Below are positions 13,496 through 22,149 of a stretch of 64,000 bases of DNA, piece after piece. The notes under the pieces are model-generated. The model searched no databases. It was not told where the DNA came from and was given only the letters and a program-made list of their open reading frames with translations. Position numbers and translations under genes: made by a program. Position 1 is the first letter of the stretch, and every line of letters starts with the position of its first letter. The DNA is taken from assembly GCF_009767585.1 (NCBI RefSeq), contig NZ_WSNW01000001.1, positions 3,184,041 to 3,248,040 of the forward strand, read 5' to 3'. The stretch comes from Coprobacillus cateniformis (GTDB lineage Bacteria > Bacillota_I > Bacilli_A > Erysipelotrichales > Coprobacillaceae).

Positions 13496-15394
13496 ATGAA
13501 AGAATTAAGAAAGGTGTTTTGTGTTTTTGCAGTATTTGTTTTGATGTTGTCTTTAGGGATAGTGGGACATGCTGAGACTGGTTTCAATCATGCACTGACT
13601 TTTTCAATAAGTTATAATGGAAATGATTGGACTCCTTATTCACCAACACCCCTTCAATTTGGCGGATTTGATAAAACATACATCACTTTAGAAAATGATT
13701 CACAAGATGTCTATTTAAAAATAGATTCTTTTGTAGAAAATAATCAGCAGCTTGATGCTTCTGATATTCATGTGAGTTTTCAAAATGACTGGGGAGTTTA
13801 TAGTGTGGAATTGGATTCTAACAAATGTACAAAGATACCTGCTTCTGTATTGAATCAATCTAGAGATTCTTATAGTTATCTTTCAATCCAAAGTGCTGGG
13901 TTAAATAATAATGCAAATATTGATTTTGGAGAAAAGAGTGGAAGTTCTTTTGATCGTTCTCTTTTTGCAGGGACATACGTTGATTCAAAAGATAATAGTA
14001 TCGTTATTGATAAAAATGGAAAAGTGACTATTCAGGATATGACTGTATCAGATAATCATCTTGATTCTTATCATATCATTCATAGTGATGGTTCTGTAAA
14101 ATATAATCATCAATTGTATGTATATACGTACTCTACATGTTTATTATTTAACTATGATCAAAAAAATTCTATTATTGAGTTTGAACAGATAATGAGTAAC
14201 AATACTCAGTTGCCATCCTTTTTGTATAAAGGAGCGAAGTTTAAAAAAGAAATTCAAGCAGAAAAGATAACTTTAAATAAAAGTAAACTCTTATTAGAAA
14301 ATGGAAAGGAATTTCAACTCCTTGCAACTATAAGTCCATCACAAGCCACTTCAAAAATAATGTGGATTACTTCTGATTCATCAATTGCAGAAATTAATGA
14401 ACAAGGAGTTGTTCAAGGGTTAAAAGAAGGTAATGCTGTCATTACAGCATCTTCAGCTGGTCAATCAGCAACTTGCAATGTAACAGTGGTGAAGCCCATT
14501 ATCATATCAAGTCTACCAGCAATAGATGAATCACTTGACAGCACACAAGTAACAGTGGATCAAAAATCATTAGAAGTCTTAAAAGAACTATTAAACTCTG
14601 TTATTGACTCTAATGTACCAGAAGGTGCAATGAGTTCAGATACAATCAATGCTATTGAACAGGCATTAACTCATGGAAAACCGATAACTATAGAACCAAC
14701 AGCAAAAATGATAGATAAAAATTCTATTGATCAAGTTACAATTGATAAAATAGAAATACTTTTGGATAATCTTTCTTTACAAAATAAAAGTCAGATTAAG
14801 ATTACTCAGTACCTTGATTTAAGTGTAGTCTTGAAAACTGGAAGTGATATTTTAGGAAATGTTTCTGTGTTGCCAAATAATACAGAATGGACAGTTAAAA
14901 TTCAACAGAATTTATTGAGTAATCAAAGAAAATTTCATATCATTCGTGTGCATAATGGAAACGCTGAATTGCTTCCTGTAACCATTCAAAATGATATGAT
15001 AAGTTTTCAGACAGATCGTTTTTCTACTTATGCAATAGCGTATGAAGAAGAAATGGAAAGTACACAAAATTTTCACACTGTTACATTTGTAGATATGAAT
15101 AATCATATATTGAAAACTGAAAATGTGAGACATGGAGAAGCAGCTACACCGCCATTGGTACCGTATGTGGAAGGGTATGAATTTGTAAAATGGGATGATA
15201 ATTATCAAAATGTTGTTAAAGATATGACTATAAAAGCAATTTATAAACCAATGAAATCAAATGATAATTCCAGTCATTTGGAGGATAAAGACACTGTACG
15301 AACAGAGGATTCCACTTTATTTATATTTTACTTGATTTCTCTTATATCTTCACTATTTGTTCTAGGTTATTATACAAAAACTAAAAATCATTAG
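13496..15394 (+). CDS. Secreted cell-surface protein with BIG2 and InlB-type repeat domains
   Basis: A 632-residue exported protein. A signal peptide (1-26, GHA cleavage site) leads a novel N-terminal region. A bacterial Ig-like BIG2 domain (about 252-331, ITLNKSKLLL to CNVTVV) follows, then a helical/beta region. An InlB/MucBP-type repeat (about 526-585, VTFVDMNNHILKTE) precedes a C-terminal hydrophobic helix (about 608-624) and basic tail. No LPXTG is present; VRTEDSTL precedes the helix. The start is ATG 13496 after GGGAGAG. It is under a c-di-GMP riboswitch, so a role in adhesion or sessility is likely. Confidence 0.85.
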   Translation: MKELRKVFCVFAVFVLMLSLGIVGHAETGFNHALTFSISYNGNDWTPYSPTPLQFGGFDKTYITLENDSQDVYLKIDSFVENNQQLDASDIHVSFQNDWGVYSVELDSNKCTKIPASVLNQSRDSYSYLSIQSAGLNNNANIDFGEKSGSSFDRSLFAGTYVDSKDNSIVIDKNGKVTIQDMTVSDNHLDSYHIIHSDGSVKYNHQLYVYTYSTCLLFNYDQKNSIIEFEQIMSNNTQLPSFLYKGAKFKKEIQAEKITLNKSKLLLENGKEFQLLATISPSQATSKIMWITSDSSIAEINEQGVVQGLKEGNAVITASSAGQSATCNVTVVKPIIISSLPAIDESLDSTQVTVDQKSLEVLKELLNSVIDSNVPEGAMSSDTINAIEQALTHGKPITIEPTAKMIDKNSIDQVTIDKIEILLDNLSLQNKSQIKITQYLDLSVVLKTGSDILGNVSVLPNNTEWTVKIQQNLLSNQRKFHIIRVHNGNAELLPVTIQNDMISFQTDRFSTYAIAYEEEMESTQNFHTVTFVDMNNHILKTENVRHGEAATPPLVPYVEGYEFVKWDDNYQNVVKDMTIKAIYKPMKSNDNSSHLEDKDTVRTEDSTLFIFYLISLISSLFVLGYYTKTKNH

Positions 15395-15401
15395 TAAAAG
15401 A

Positions 15402-15427
15402 TAGATGTTCAAAAAACATCTATTTTT
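15402..15427 (+). terminator. Terminator after the adhesin
   Basis: Stem TAGATGTT/AACATCTA with TTTTT. Confidence 0.85.
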
Positions 15428-15635
15428 GTTTGATTATCATTAAATCATATCTATAAAAATGAGAAGAAGTCAAAACTATAATAAAAATGTAGATATAAAA
15501 TAAAGATAAATTTATAACAATGACTTTCTTTTGTTTCTTGAAATTATGATTTTTTTATTGACACGAAAATGATTGAACAATCTATATATAAATTCTGAAT
15601 ATAAAAAGATAAATACTTTGTCGCATAAATTAAAA
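15428..15635 (+). other. AT-rich gap with an orphan promoter-like sequence
   Basis: TTGACA at 15558-15563 followed by TCTATATATA (17 to 19-bp spacing) points rightwards into the terminator that ends the minus-strand MATE gene. That would allow only a transcript of about 75-80 nt. No ORF is seen. Confidence 0.3.
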
Positions 15636-15666
15636 AAAGACTATTCTTCATGAATAAATAGTCTTT
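15636..15666. terminator. Terminator of the araC-MATE operon
   Basis: Stem AAAGACTATT/AATAGTCTTT with an A-run upstream that forms the U-tract on the minus strand. Confidence 0.8.
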
Positions 15667-15672
15667 GTCATA

Positions 15673-17001
15673 TTAAAGATAATGATATTGTTTGCGATAT
15701 ATGAAAATAAGTAGTAAAGATATTAAAGAAGTAAGACATTCGGCAATAGGAACAGTTAACCATACAGCAGTCACTCCGAAATATGTTGGTAAAAAAAGTA
15801 AACCAATCATAATAAAACCAAATGTTCTTAGGAAAGAAATGAAGGCAGATACTTTCCCATTAGATAAGGCAGTAAAGGTTGCTGATGTAAAGATGTTCAT
15901 ACCAATAAATAGAAAATGAAATAAAAAGATAGTAAATCCTGAATATGCAATCTGATAAACATATGTATCTGAAGATGTGAAAAGTTGAATCAATTGAGAT
16001 CTAGAAAATAGCGAAGCTAAAAAGATACACAAAGAACTGATGCCAATAAAAGTCAGACATATTTTATATATTTTCTTAAGTGATTTATAGTTTTGAGCAC
16101 CATATTGGAAACTAATAATAGGTGCAACACCCATTGAAAAACCAATATATAATGTTGTAAAGAGAAATTGAGTATAGATCATAATTGTCATAGCAGCAAC
16201 ACCACTTTCACCAAGTAATGTCATCATAGCTTGATTGAAGAAAAAAGTTGTGATGGCTGTAGCGACTTGACTGACCATTTCTGATGAACCATTTGTACAA
16301 CATTCTATGAATACCATTGGTTTAAATGATGGTGTGGTCAATGAGAGTGTTCCTTTATGATTTGTAAAAAAGAAGATTCCAAACACAGCAGGTACCATAT
16401 AACCAAAACCAGTTCCTAAAGCAGCCCCCATAATACCCATATCAAAAACAACAATAAAAACATAATCTAAAATAATATTTATCATCCCAGCACTGATAGA
16501 AAGAAAAAATCCATATTTTGGTTTTCCTGCAGTCACAATAAGACTCTGGAATAAGACTTGTAATAGACTGGCTGGAGTGAATATGAAAATAATCAGAAGA
16601 TAATCCTTGCAGTAAGGAAATAATAAAGGACTTGCACCTAATCCCCATATGATATTCTCAATAAAGAATAAACCTACTAAAGTTATGATTAAACCTAAAA
16701 GAATAGTCAATACAAAAATTATTGTAAAGTTTTGATGTGCTTCTGTCATTTTCCCAGCACCCATTTGTCTTGCGATTATAGCACTACCACCAGTTGCTAT
16801 CATGGTGCCAATTCCTACAATAATGTTAATGACAGGACACACAATATTTAATGCAGATAAAGCAAATGTATTGACAAATTGTGAAACAAAAATAGTATCT
16901 ACAATTGTATATAGTCCCATAAATAACATCATCACAATTGTTGGAAATGCAAAGTGTAACAGTGATGAAAAGGTAAAGTCTTTTGCTAAAGGATTATTCA
17001 T
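15673..17001 (-). CDS. MATE-family multidrug efflux transporter
   Basis: A 442-residue integral membrane protein with twelve predicted helices in two repeats. Family features include the N-terminal LLHFAFPTIVMMLFMGLYTIVDTIFVSQF and GGSAIIARQMGAGK segments and the second-half FSMGVAPIISFQYGAQN. MATE pumps export cationic drugs or metabolites against Na+ or H+. Its start overlaps the upstream AraC-GNAT gene by 8 bp and has AGAGGA upstream, so the two form one operon. The substrate is unknown. Confidence 0.93.
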   Translation of the reverse strand: MNNPLAKDFTFSSLLHFAFPTIVMMLFMGLYTIVDTIFVSQFVNTFALSALNIVCPVINIIVGIGTMIATGGSAIIARQMGAGKMTEAHQNFTIIFVLTILLGLIITLVGLFFIENIIWGLGASPLLFPYCKDYLLIIFIFTPASLLQVLFQSLIVTAGKPKYGFFLSISAGMINIILDYVFIVVFDMGIMGAALGTGFGYMVPAVFGIFFFTNHKGTLSLTTPSFKPMVFIECCTNGSSEMVSQVATAITTFFFNQAMMTLLGESGVAAMTIMIYTQFLFTTLYIGFSMGVAPIISFQYGAQNYKSLKKIYKICLTFIGISSLCIFLASLFSRSQLIQLFTSSDTYVYQIAYSGFTIFLFHFLFIGMNIFTSATFTALSNGKVSAFISFLRTFGFIMIGLLFLPTYFGVTAVWLTVPIAECLTSLISLLLIFIYRKQYHYL

Positions 17002-17842
17002 AATAAGATTCCTCTTGTTTGGTAAGTCTTAATTTTTGGGTGGGATAATTGAATTCAATTAATAATTCATCTTCGATAAATCCTAAATCTTTATAAAGTT
17101 TTCGATAACCAGTATCAGCCTTATCACCTAAACGAAAAGTTGTTATTGTGATATCAATATCTGGAATGAGTTCATTTCTCAGTTTATTGATGAATGCTTC
17201 CATAATTCCATATTTATGATAAAGTGGGTGAACTCCAAAGAAATCAATACTTCCTGTTTCTTCATTCATTAACATGACACCAATAGCGAGATCTTCTTCT
17301 TTTAATATAAAGGCTCTTTTTTGATCAATGTATTTTTCTAGTGTTTGCATATACTTTGTTTTATCTAAATTGGGAAACCCATCTATGATAAGATGGACTA
17401 AATTCATCCAGGCAGGAATATCTGATAAAGAAGCCAAATGAATTTTCTTTTGAATATCTTGACTTGTGAGGTGTTTTATCTCTTTATTGAATTGAAATCT
17501 CAGTTGTAAAGGATAAAAATTTTGATTGTTTCGATATTCATTTGGTGTTTGTTTATACATCTGTTTAAAAATTTTAGAAAATGCCTGTTGACTTTCATAG
17601 CCAGCAACAAGAGAAATTTCTAATATTGGTTTTTGGGAGAAAACCAATAGTTTAGCAGCTTCAGTTAATTTTCTTCTTTGTACATAATCGTGAATAGATA
17701 TACCAATGGTATCAGCAAACATTCTATGTAAATGATATTTTGAATAGCCTACAGCTTGAGAAATATTATATAAATTGAGTTTGTCACTTAAGTTCTCTTC
17801 GATATAATCGATAACGGTCATAATGTTATGAATTTTATTCAT
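16994..17842 (-). CDS. AraC-type regulator fused to a GNAT acetyltransferase-like domain
   Basis: A 282-residue two-domain protein. Residues about 1-100 form two helix-turn-helix motifs (DKLNLYNISQAVGYSKYHLHR, and YESQQAFSKIFKQMYKQTPNEYR), the AraC DNA-binding signature. Residues about 130-275 resemble a GNAT domain with IDFFGVHPLYHKYGIMEAF in the acetyl-CoA-loop position and YRKLYKDLGF near the end. The start is ATG 17842, 9 nt after AAAGGAGG; an upstream in-frame TTG touches that site. It is co-transcribed with the MATE pump, which it may control. Whether the GNAT part is catalytic or a ligand sensor is unknown. Confidence 0.82.
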   Translation of the reverse strand: MNKIHNIMTVIDYIEENLSDKLNLYNISQAVGYSKYHLHRMFADTIGISIHDYVQRRKLTEAAKLLVFSQKPILEISLVAGYESQQAFSKIFKQMYKQTPNEYRNNQNFYPLQLRFQFNKEIKHLTSQDIQKKIHLASLSDIPAWMNLVHLIIDGFPNLDKTKYMQTLEKYIDQKRAFILKEEDLAIGVMLMNEETGSIDFFGVHPLYHKYGIMEAFINKLRNELIPDIDITITTFRLGDKADTGYRKLYKDLGFIEDELLIEFNYPTQKLRLTKQEESYYE

Positions 17843-17988
17843 ATATATCAACCTCCTTTCTTTAACATTATATACAAATATTATCTGAATATTTAATAAA
17901 TCTTGCGGTTTTTGAGTATTATGATGAAAAAATAATTTTTAAATTAAACCTTATATAATATTTATAGAAAAGTGTTTTTTTATTCTGC

Positions 17989-18019
17989 TTGACTCTCCCC
18001 TAACAGGAGGATATATCCT
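17989..18019 (+). promoter_or_regulatory. MerR-type promoter with 19-bp spacer
   Basis: TTGACT (17989-17994) and TATCCT (18014-18019) are separated by 19 bp. The spacer holds the pseudo-palindrome CTCCCCTAACAGGAG. Overlong spacers with a dyad between -35 and -10 are the hallmark of MerR-activated promoters. A MerR regulator is the third gene of the same operon, so autoregulation is likely. Confidence 0.8.
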
Positions 18020-18042
18020 AGACGTGTAAGGAGGAAGAGAAG

Positions 18043-18765
18043 ATGAATAAATGTATTGAAGTCCATCAGTTAACAAAAACATATGATGGTAGAAAAGTTG
18101 TTGACAACCTGACATTTGAGGTTGAAAAAGGAGAGGTTTATGGACTCTTGGGTCATAATGGGGCAGGAAAGTCAACAACAATAGAGTGTATACTTGGTTT
18201 AAATACCCCTGATAGTGGTTCTGCAAAGTTGTTGGGAAAAGAAGCAGCCAAGCATCGAAAAACAGTATTTGAAAAAGTAGGTGTCCAATTACAGCAGTCA
18301 CATTATCAAAACAATATTCGTGTTGGTGAAGTCTGTGAAGAAAGAGCGGCAATGTATAGTCACCCCGCAGATTATCATTATCTTTTAAAACAATTTCAGT
18401 TAGAACAGTATATTCATCAGCCAGTTGCTCAATTATCAGGTGGAGAAAGGCAGAAGTTATCAGTTGCTATTGCCTTAATTCCTCGTCCAGAGGTCATTTT
18501 TTTAGATGAATTAACTACAGGACTTGATGTTGCAGCTCGTCGAGAAGTTTGGCAGATTTTAAAACTGCTGAAAAAGCAGGGAATGACATTGTTACTGACT
18601 ACACATTATATGGAAGAGGCAGAAAATCTATGTGATCGTGTTTTGCTTATCAAAGAGGGTCAAAAAATTGTTGAGGGAACGGTTGATGAGATTATCAAGA
18701 AGAGTCCTTATAACAATCTGGAAGAAGCTTACTTATGGTATATGGGAGAGGAGAAACTTGTATGA
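18043..18765 (+). CDS. ABC transporter ATP-binding protein
   Basis: A 240-residue ATPase. Walker A GHNGAGKST (37-45), signature LSGGERQ (131-137), Walker B VIFLDE (151-156) followed by TTGLD, and the switch histidine in TTHYMEEAE. It resembles drug or antibiotic ABC-2 exporters of the CcmA/DrrA class. AAGGAGGAAGAG precedes the ATG. The stop overlaps the permease start (ATGA). With the downstream permease and MerR gene it forms a self-regulated export operon, probably for a toxic compound sensed by MerR. Confidence 0.93.
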   Translation: MNKCIEVHQLTKTYDGRKVVDNLTFEVEKGEVYGLLGHNGAGKSTTIECILGLNTPDSGSAKLLGKEAAKHRKTVFEKVGVQLQQSHYQNNIRVGEVCEERAAMYSHPADYHYLLKQFQLEQYIHQPVAQLSGGERQKLSVAIALIPRPEVIFLDELTTGLDVAARREVWQILKLLKKQGMTLLLTTHYMEEAENLCDRVLLIKEGQKIVEGTVDEIIKKSPYNNLEEAYLWYMGEEKLV

Positions 18766-19505
18766 AAAGAATGATGACAATGTTGAAAGTTGAAGGAAAA
18801 TTAGCATTAAGATGTCCTGATGGATTAATATTTGGAGTTGGAATGCCAGTCGGCGTTCTGTGCCTAATTGGAATTATTGCTGGAGATCAAACTGTGAGTG
18901 GGCAAAGTTCTTATACTTTTATGGAAAGTGCTTTTGCATCTTTGTTAACTGTTGGGATTTGTGCTACAGCATTTATGGGATTGCCACTCACTTTTGCTGA
19001 CTATCGTGATAAGAAGATTTTGAAGCATTTCTTTGTGACGCCAATCAGTCCTATGCTTATGTTGTTTATACAAGTCATTATTGCAATGCTGACTGCATTG
19101 TTATCATCAATTATTGTATCAGCTGTTGCAATATTTGGGTTTGGTTATCAGATGCAAGGGAATGTATGGGCATTTATTGGAGCATATTTCTTAGTTGTCT
19201 TGTCAATGTTTAGTTTAGGTATGATTATTGCGAGTTTATGTAAAACGGTGAAAATAGCAAATGTTGTGACAACTTTTGTTTATTTTCCAATGTTATTTTT
19301 ATCAGGAGCAACAATTCCATATGAATTATTTCCTTCATTTTTACAAAATATAGCAAATATATTACCACTCACACATGGAATTAAATTATTAAAGGATATA
19401 TCAATGGGTGTTTCAAGTGAACATATGTTTTTTTCAATTGGCATTTTAGTTGCATTTACTATTGTCGGATGTGTTATATCTGTTGTATCATTTAAATGGG
19501 AATAA
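18762..19505 (+). CDS. ABC-2 type transporter permease
   Basis: A 247-residue membrane protein with about six helices and the ABC-2 permease pattern (FFVTPISPMLMLFIQ in the cytoplasmic loop, FLSGATIPYELFP before the last helices). ATG 18762 follows GGAGAGGAG and overlaps the ATPase stop; an upstream in-frame ATG at 18735 has no such site. It should pair with the ATPase as a homodimeric exporter. Confidence 0.9.
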   Translation: MKRMMTMLKVEGKLALRCPDGLIFGVGMPVGVLCLIGIIAGDQTVSGQSSYTFMESAFASLLTVGICATAFMGLPLTFADYRDKKILKHFFVTPISPMLMLFIQVIIAMLTALLSSIIVSAVAIFGFGYQMQGNVWAFIGAYFLVVLSMFSLGMIIASLCKTVKIANVVTTFVYFPMLFLSGATIPYELFPSFLQNIANILPLTHGIKLLKDISMGVSSEHMFFSIGILVAFTIVGCVISVVSFKWE

Positions 19506-19519
19506 TGGAGGAAGTCGTT

Positions 19520-20362
19520 ATGAGTAGAGAAAATTGTTATGTAGAGAAACTGCCTCAGAAGTTATATAAAATTGGAATGTTTGCACAAATGAATAGAGTA
19601 ACTATTAAAGCATTAAGACATTATGATGATATTGGGTTGTTAAAACCTGAGTACGTAGATGAAATTAATGGTTATCGTTATTATACTTCAGCTCAATTAC
19701 CACAATTGCATAGAATTTTAGCTATGCGTGAACTTGGGTTTTCGTTAAAAGAAATAAAGAAAGTCAATGATGGCGTTTCAGAAAAAGATTTGCTGATACG
19801 CAAAAAATGTGAATTGTTACAAGAAATGGCTCATATCCAAAAACAGATTGCATGTGTTGAAGGGTATCTTGCAGGGAATTGTTTAAATAGTGATTATCGT
19901 GTTGTTATGAAATCTATACCAGAAGTGATTGTGGCTTCAATGCAGGTACACATGGATAGTTATGAAGATCTTTTTGAATGTATGCCAACAATGGGAAGTG
20001 AAATGGAAAAAGCAGGTTGTGAATGTGCAATCCCTGAATATTGTTTTACTATTTATTATGATGAAGAATACAGAGAATCTGATATTCATGCAGAAATTTG
20101 TGAAGCTATTACAGAAAAGCCTGAAGATACAGAACTTGTTCAGTTTAAGGTTCTTCCTGCTGTTGATATGGCCGCATGTGTTTTACATAAGGGGCCATAC
20201 TATACTTTACCACAAGCCTATGGGGCGATAGTCCAGTTTATTGAAGAGAGTGGCTATGAAATTATTGGATATCAAAGAGAATCTTATATAGATGGAATTT
20301 GGAATAAGGATACTGAGGATGAATGGTTAACTGAAATTCAATTTCCAGTTCGTAAAATTTGA
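19520..20362 (+). CDS. MerR-family regulator with GyrI-like ligand domain (BmrR/BltR type)
   Basis: A 280-residue regulator. The N-terminal MerR winged helix reads YKIGMFAQMNRVTIKALRHY with GLLKPEYVDEINGYRYY. A helical linker follows, then a C-terminal GyrI/effector-binding domain (about 125-280) with KSIPEVIVASMQVHMDS and CVLHKGPYYTLPQAY. These multidrug-binding MerR proteins activate efflux genes by untwisting long-spacer promoters such as that at 17989. The start 19520 follows GGAGGAAGTC. It is the last gene of the exporter operon. Confidence 0.92.
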   Translation: MSRENCYVEKLPQKLYKIGMFAQMNRVTIKALRHYDDIGLLKPEYVDEINGYRYYTSAQLPQLHRILAMRELGFSLKEIKKVNDGVSEKDLLIRKKCELLQEMAHIQKQIACVEGYLAGNCLNSDYRVVMKSIPEVIVASMQVHMDSYEDLFECMPTMGSEMEKAGCECAIPEYCFTIYYDEEYRESDIHAEICEAITEKPEDTELVQFKVLPAVDMAACVLHKGPYYTLPQAYGAIVQFIEESGYEIIGYQRESYIDGIWNKDTEDEWLTEIQFPVRKI

Positions 20363-20365
20363 GTA

Positions 20366-20397
20366 GAAAGTCATGATTGTTCATGGCTTTCTTTTTT
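20366..20397 (+). terminator. Terminator of the MerR exporter operon
   Basis: Stem GAAAGTCATGA/TCATGGCTTTC followed by TTTTTT. Confidence 0.85.
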
Positions 20398-20466
20398 GTT
20401 AAGCTTTGTTTGTTAGTTGTATAATAAGTTAGGAATTGTATAAAAAAGATTAGAAGTTGAAAATTA

Positions 20467-20505
20467 GTTTCATAAAATGTATCAATTTTTAAGTAAATAT
20501 GAAAC
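20467..20505. promoter_or_regulatory. Putative RpiR-type operator upstream of the second GH1 gene
   Basis: GTTTCAT (20467-20473) and ATGAAAC (20499-20505) are inverted 7-bp arms 25 bp apart. Their extended forms, GTTTCATAAAA and ATGAAACGA, are identical to the words at 11714-11734 next to rpiR. Confidence 0.55.
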
Positions 20506-20530
20506 GATATTATAAAGTCTTAACAATATA

Positions 20531-20559
20531 TTTACTCTTTTGCTTATTTCAAATAAAAT
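20531..20559 (+). promoter_or_regulatory. Promoter of the second GH1 gene
   Basis: TTTACT (20531-20536), a 17-bp spacer and TAAAAT (20554-20559). The -35 resembles that of the first GH1 promoter. Confidence 0.6.
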
Positions 20560-20590
20560 GAAGACAGAGAAAATAAGGAGGATATTTTGA

Positions 20591-22003
20591 ATGGAAAAGA
20601 AATTACCTAAAGATTTTTATTGGGGTGGCTCAGTATCATCTTTTCAAACAGAAGGTGCAAGAGATGAAGGTGGAAAAGGAACATGTATTTATGATGTGAG
20701 ACCTATGAACCCTGAGTTTTCAGATTGGAGTGTTGGTATTGATGCTTATCATCGTTATGATGAAGATATTGCATTAATGAAAGAAATGGGGTTCAATTTT
20801 TATCGTTTCTCTATTTGCTGGTCACGTATTATTCCTAATGGATCATTAGATGAACCAGTGAATGAAGAAGGGGTTGCTTTCTATAATAGTTTAATTGATA
20901 GATTGCTTGCTGCTGGAATTGAACCAATGATTACATTAGTTCATTTTGATATGCCATATGAATTAGTGAAAGAGCATAATGGTTTTGCTTCTCGTTATGT
21001 TGTTGATTGTTTTGAAAGATATGCAAGAGTATGTATTGAAAGATTTGGAGATAGAGTGAAACATTGGATGAGTTTCAATGAACAAAACTTACATGGAATG
21101 ATGTTAAGAGTTTCTAATGCTGAAGATATTCCAGAAGGTGTGAGTCTTCCAAAACATTTATATCAAGTTAATCATAATGTTTTTATTGCTCATTGTAAGG
21201 CTGTCAAAGCATTAAGAGAATTACAACCAGATGCAAAGTTCTGTGGTATGAATGCTGTCACTAATATTTATCCATATACAAATACGCCAAAGAATAACTT
21301 ATTTGCATGGCAGGCTTATCAATATATGAATGGTTTCCACTGTGATGTTTTTGCAAAAGGGAAATATCCTGATTATATGGTTGCTTATTTAGAAAATAGA
21401 GGATGGATGCCTACATTTGAAGAAGGCGATGATGAATTGTTAAAATATACTGTTGATTATATTGCATTTAGTTATTATCGTTCTAATACAATTACTGAAG
21501 GCGAATTTGATTATGAAAGACCTTATCATGAAATTGTCAATGAACATTGTGTGAAAAATCCACATTGTGAAGCCAATGAGTGGAATTGGGAAATTGATCC
21601 AATTGGATTTAGATGGACATTAAATGATTTGGCTGTACGTTCTGATTTACCAGTGTTTGTATTAGAAAATGGAATTGGATGGCGTGAAGATTTCTCTCAA
21701 GAAGAAATTGATCAGATGTTAGCAGAAGGAAAAATGATTGAAGATGATTATCGTATAAATTATCATAGAGATCATATTCAAGAAATGAAGAATGCAATGA
21801 TTGAAGAAGGTGTCAAATGCTTAGGATATGTGACTTGGGGGCCTATTGATATCTTAGCAAGTATGTGTAATATGGATAAGAGATATGGTTTTGTTTATGT
21901 TAATAGAACAAACAAAGATTTAAGAGATTTAAAACGTATTCCTAAGAAATCATTTGCATGGATCAAAAAGGCATTTGAATCTAATGGTGAAGATTTAGAT
22001 TAA
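20591..22003 (+). CDS. Glycoside hydrolase family 1, 6-phospho-beta-glucosidase
   Basis: A 470-residue enzyme. The acid/base is Glu164 in MSFNEQN and the nucleophile Glu359 in FVLENGIG. The C-terminal loop reads LASMCNMDKRYGFVYV. The Ser and Lys-x-Tyr arrangement there is the usual phosphate-binding signature of 6-phospho-beta-glucosidases, so the assignment is firmer than for the first paralogue. AAGGAGGATATTTTGA precedes the ATG. It is monocistronic. It shares operator words with the rpiR/GH1 region 9 kb away, implying one regulon. No PTS gene is nearby. Confidence 0.93.
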   Translation: MEKKLPKDFYWGGSVSSFQTEGARDEGGKGTCIYDVRPMNPEFSDWSVGIDAYHRYDEDIALMKEMGFNFYRFSICWSRIIPNGSLDEPVNEEGVAFYNSLIDRLLAAGIEPMITLVHFDMPYELVKEHNGFASRYVVDCFERYARVCIERFGDRVKHWMSFNEQNLHGMMLRVSNAEDIPEGVSLPKHLYQVNHNVFIAHCKAVKALRELQPDAKFCGMNAVTNIYPYTNTPKNNLFAWQAYQYMNGFHCDVFAKGKYPDYMVAYLENRGWMPTFEEGDDELLKYTVDYIAFSYYRSNTITEGEFDYERPYHEIVNEHCVKNPHCEANEWNWEIDPIGFRWTLNDLAVRSDLPVFVLENGIGWREDFSQEEIDQMLAEGKMIEDDYRINYHRDHIQEMKNAMIEEGVKCLGYVTWGPIDILASMCNMDKRYGFVYVNRTNKDLRDLKRIPKKSFAWIKKAFESNGEDLD

Positions 22004-22013
22004 TAGAAATCAT

Positions 22014-22044
22014 AAAGCACATTATGAAAATGATGTGCTTTTTT
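22014..22044 (+). terminator. Terminator after the second GH1 gene
   Basis: Stem AAAGCACAT/ATGTGCTTT and a T-run. Confidence 0.88.
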
Positions 22045-22061
22045 CTTTATGTACCTAAAAG

Positions 22062-22100
22062 TTGACAAAGAAAATGTAGTGGTTGCGCTACAGTTGGTAG
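22062..22100 (+). promoter_or_regulatory. Putative control region of the XRE-CPBP operon
   Basis: TTGACA at 22062-22067 lacks a clear -10 at normal spacing. Immediately downstream, GTAG (22076), CTAC (22088) and GTAG (22097) alternate, so the middle arm can pair with either neighbour. This could be a repressor site for the XRE protein; evidence is limited to the sequence pattern. Confidence 0.35.
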
Positions 22101-22149
22101 ACGAATCTATGATAATCTGATATGCTTGTGCCATCTTAGGAGGATGTTT

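Noticed and set aside
15429..15635. Riboswitch in the adhesin/MATE gap
   Set aside because: No conserved aptamer motif; both neighbouring genes end here, so a leader element would have no gene to control.
22061..22072. GTTGACAAAGAA shared with the IS left end
   Set aside because: No second terminal repeat, no transposase remnant and no flanking duplication around it. A -35 box explains the match better.
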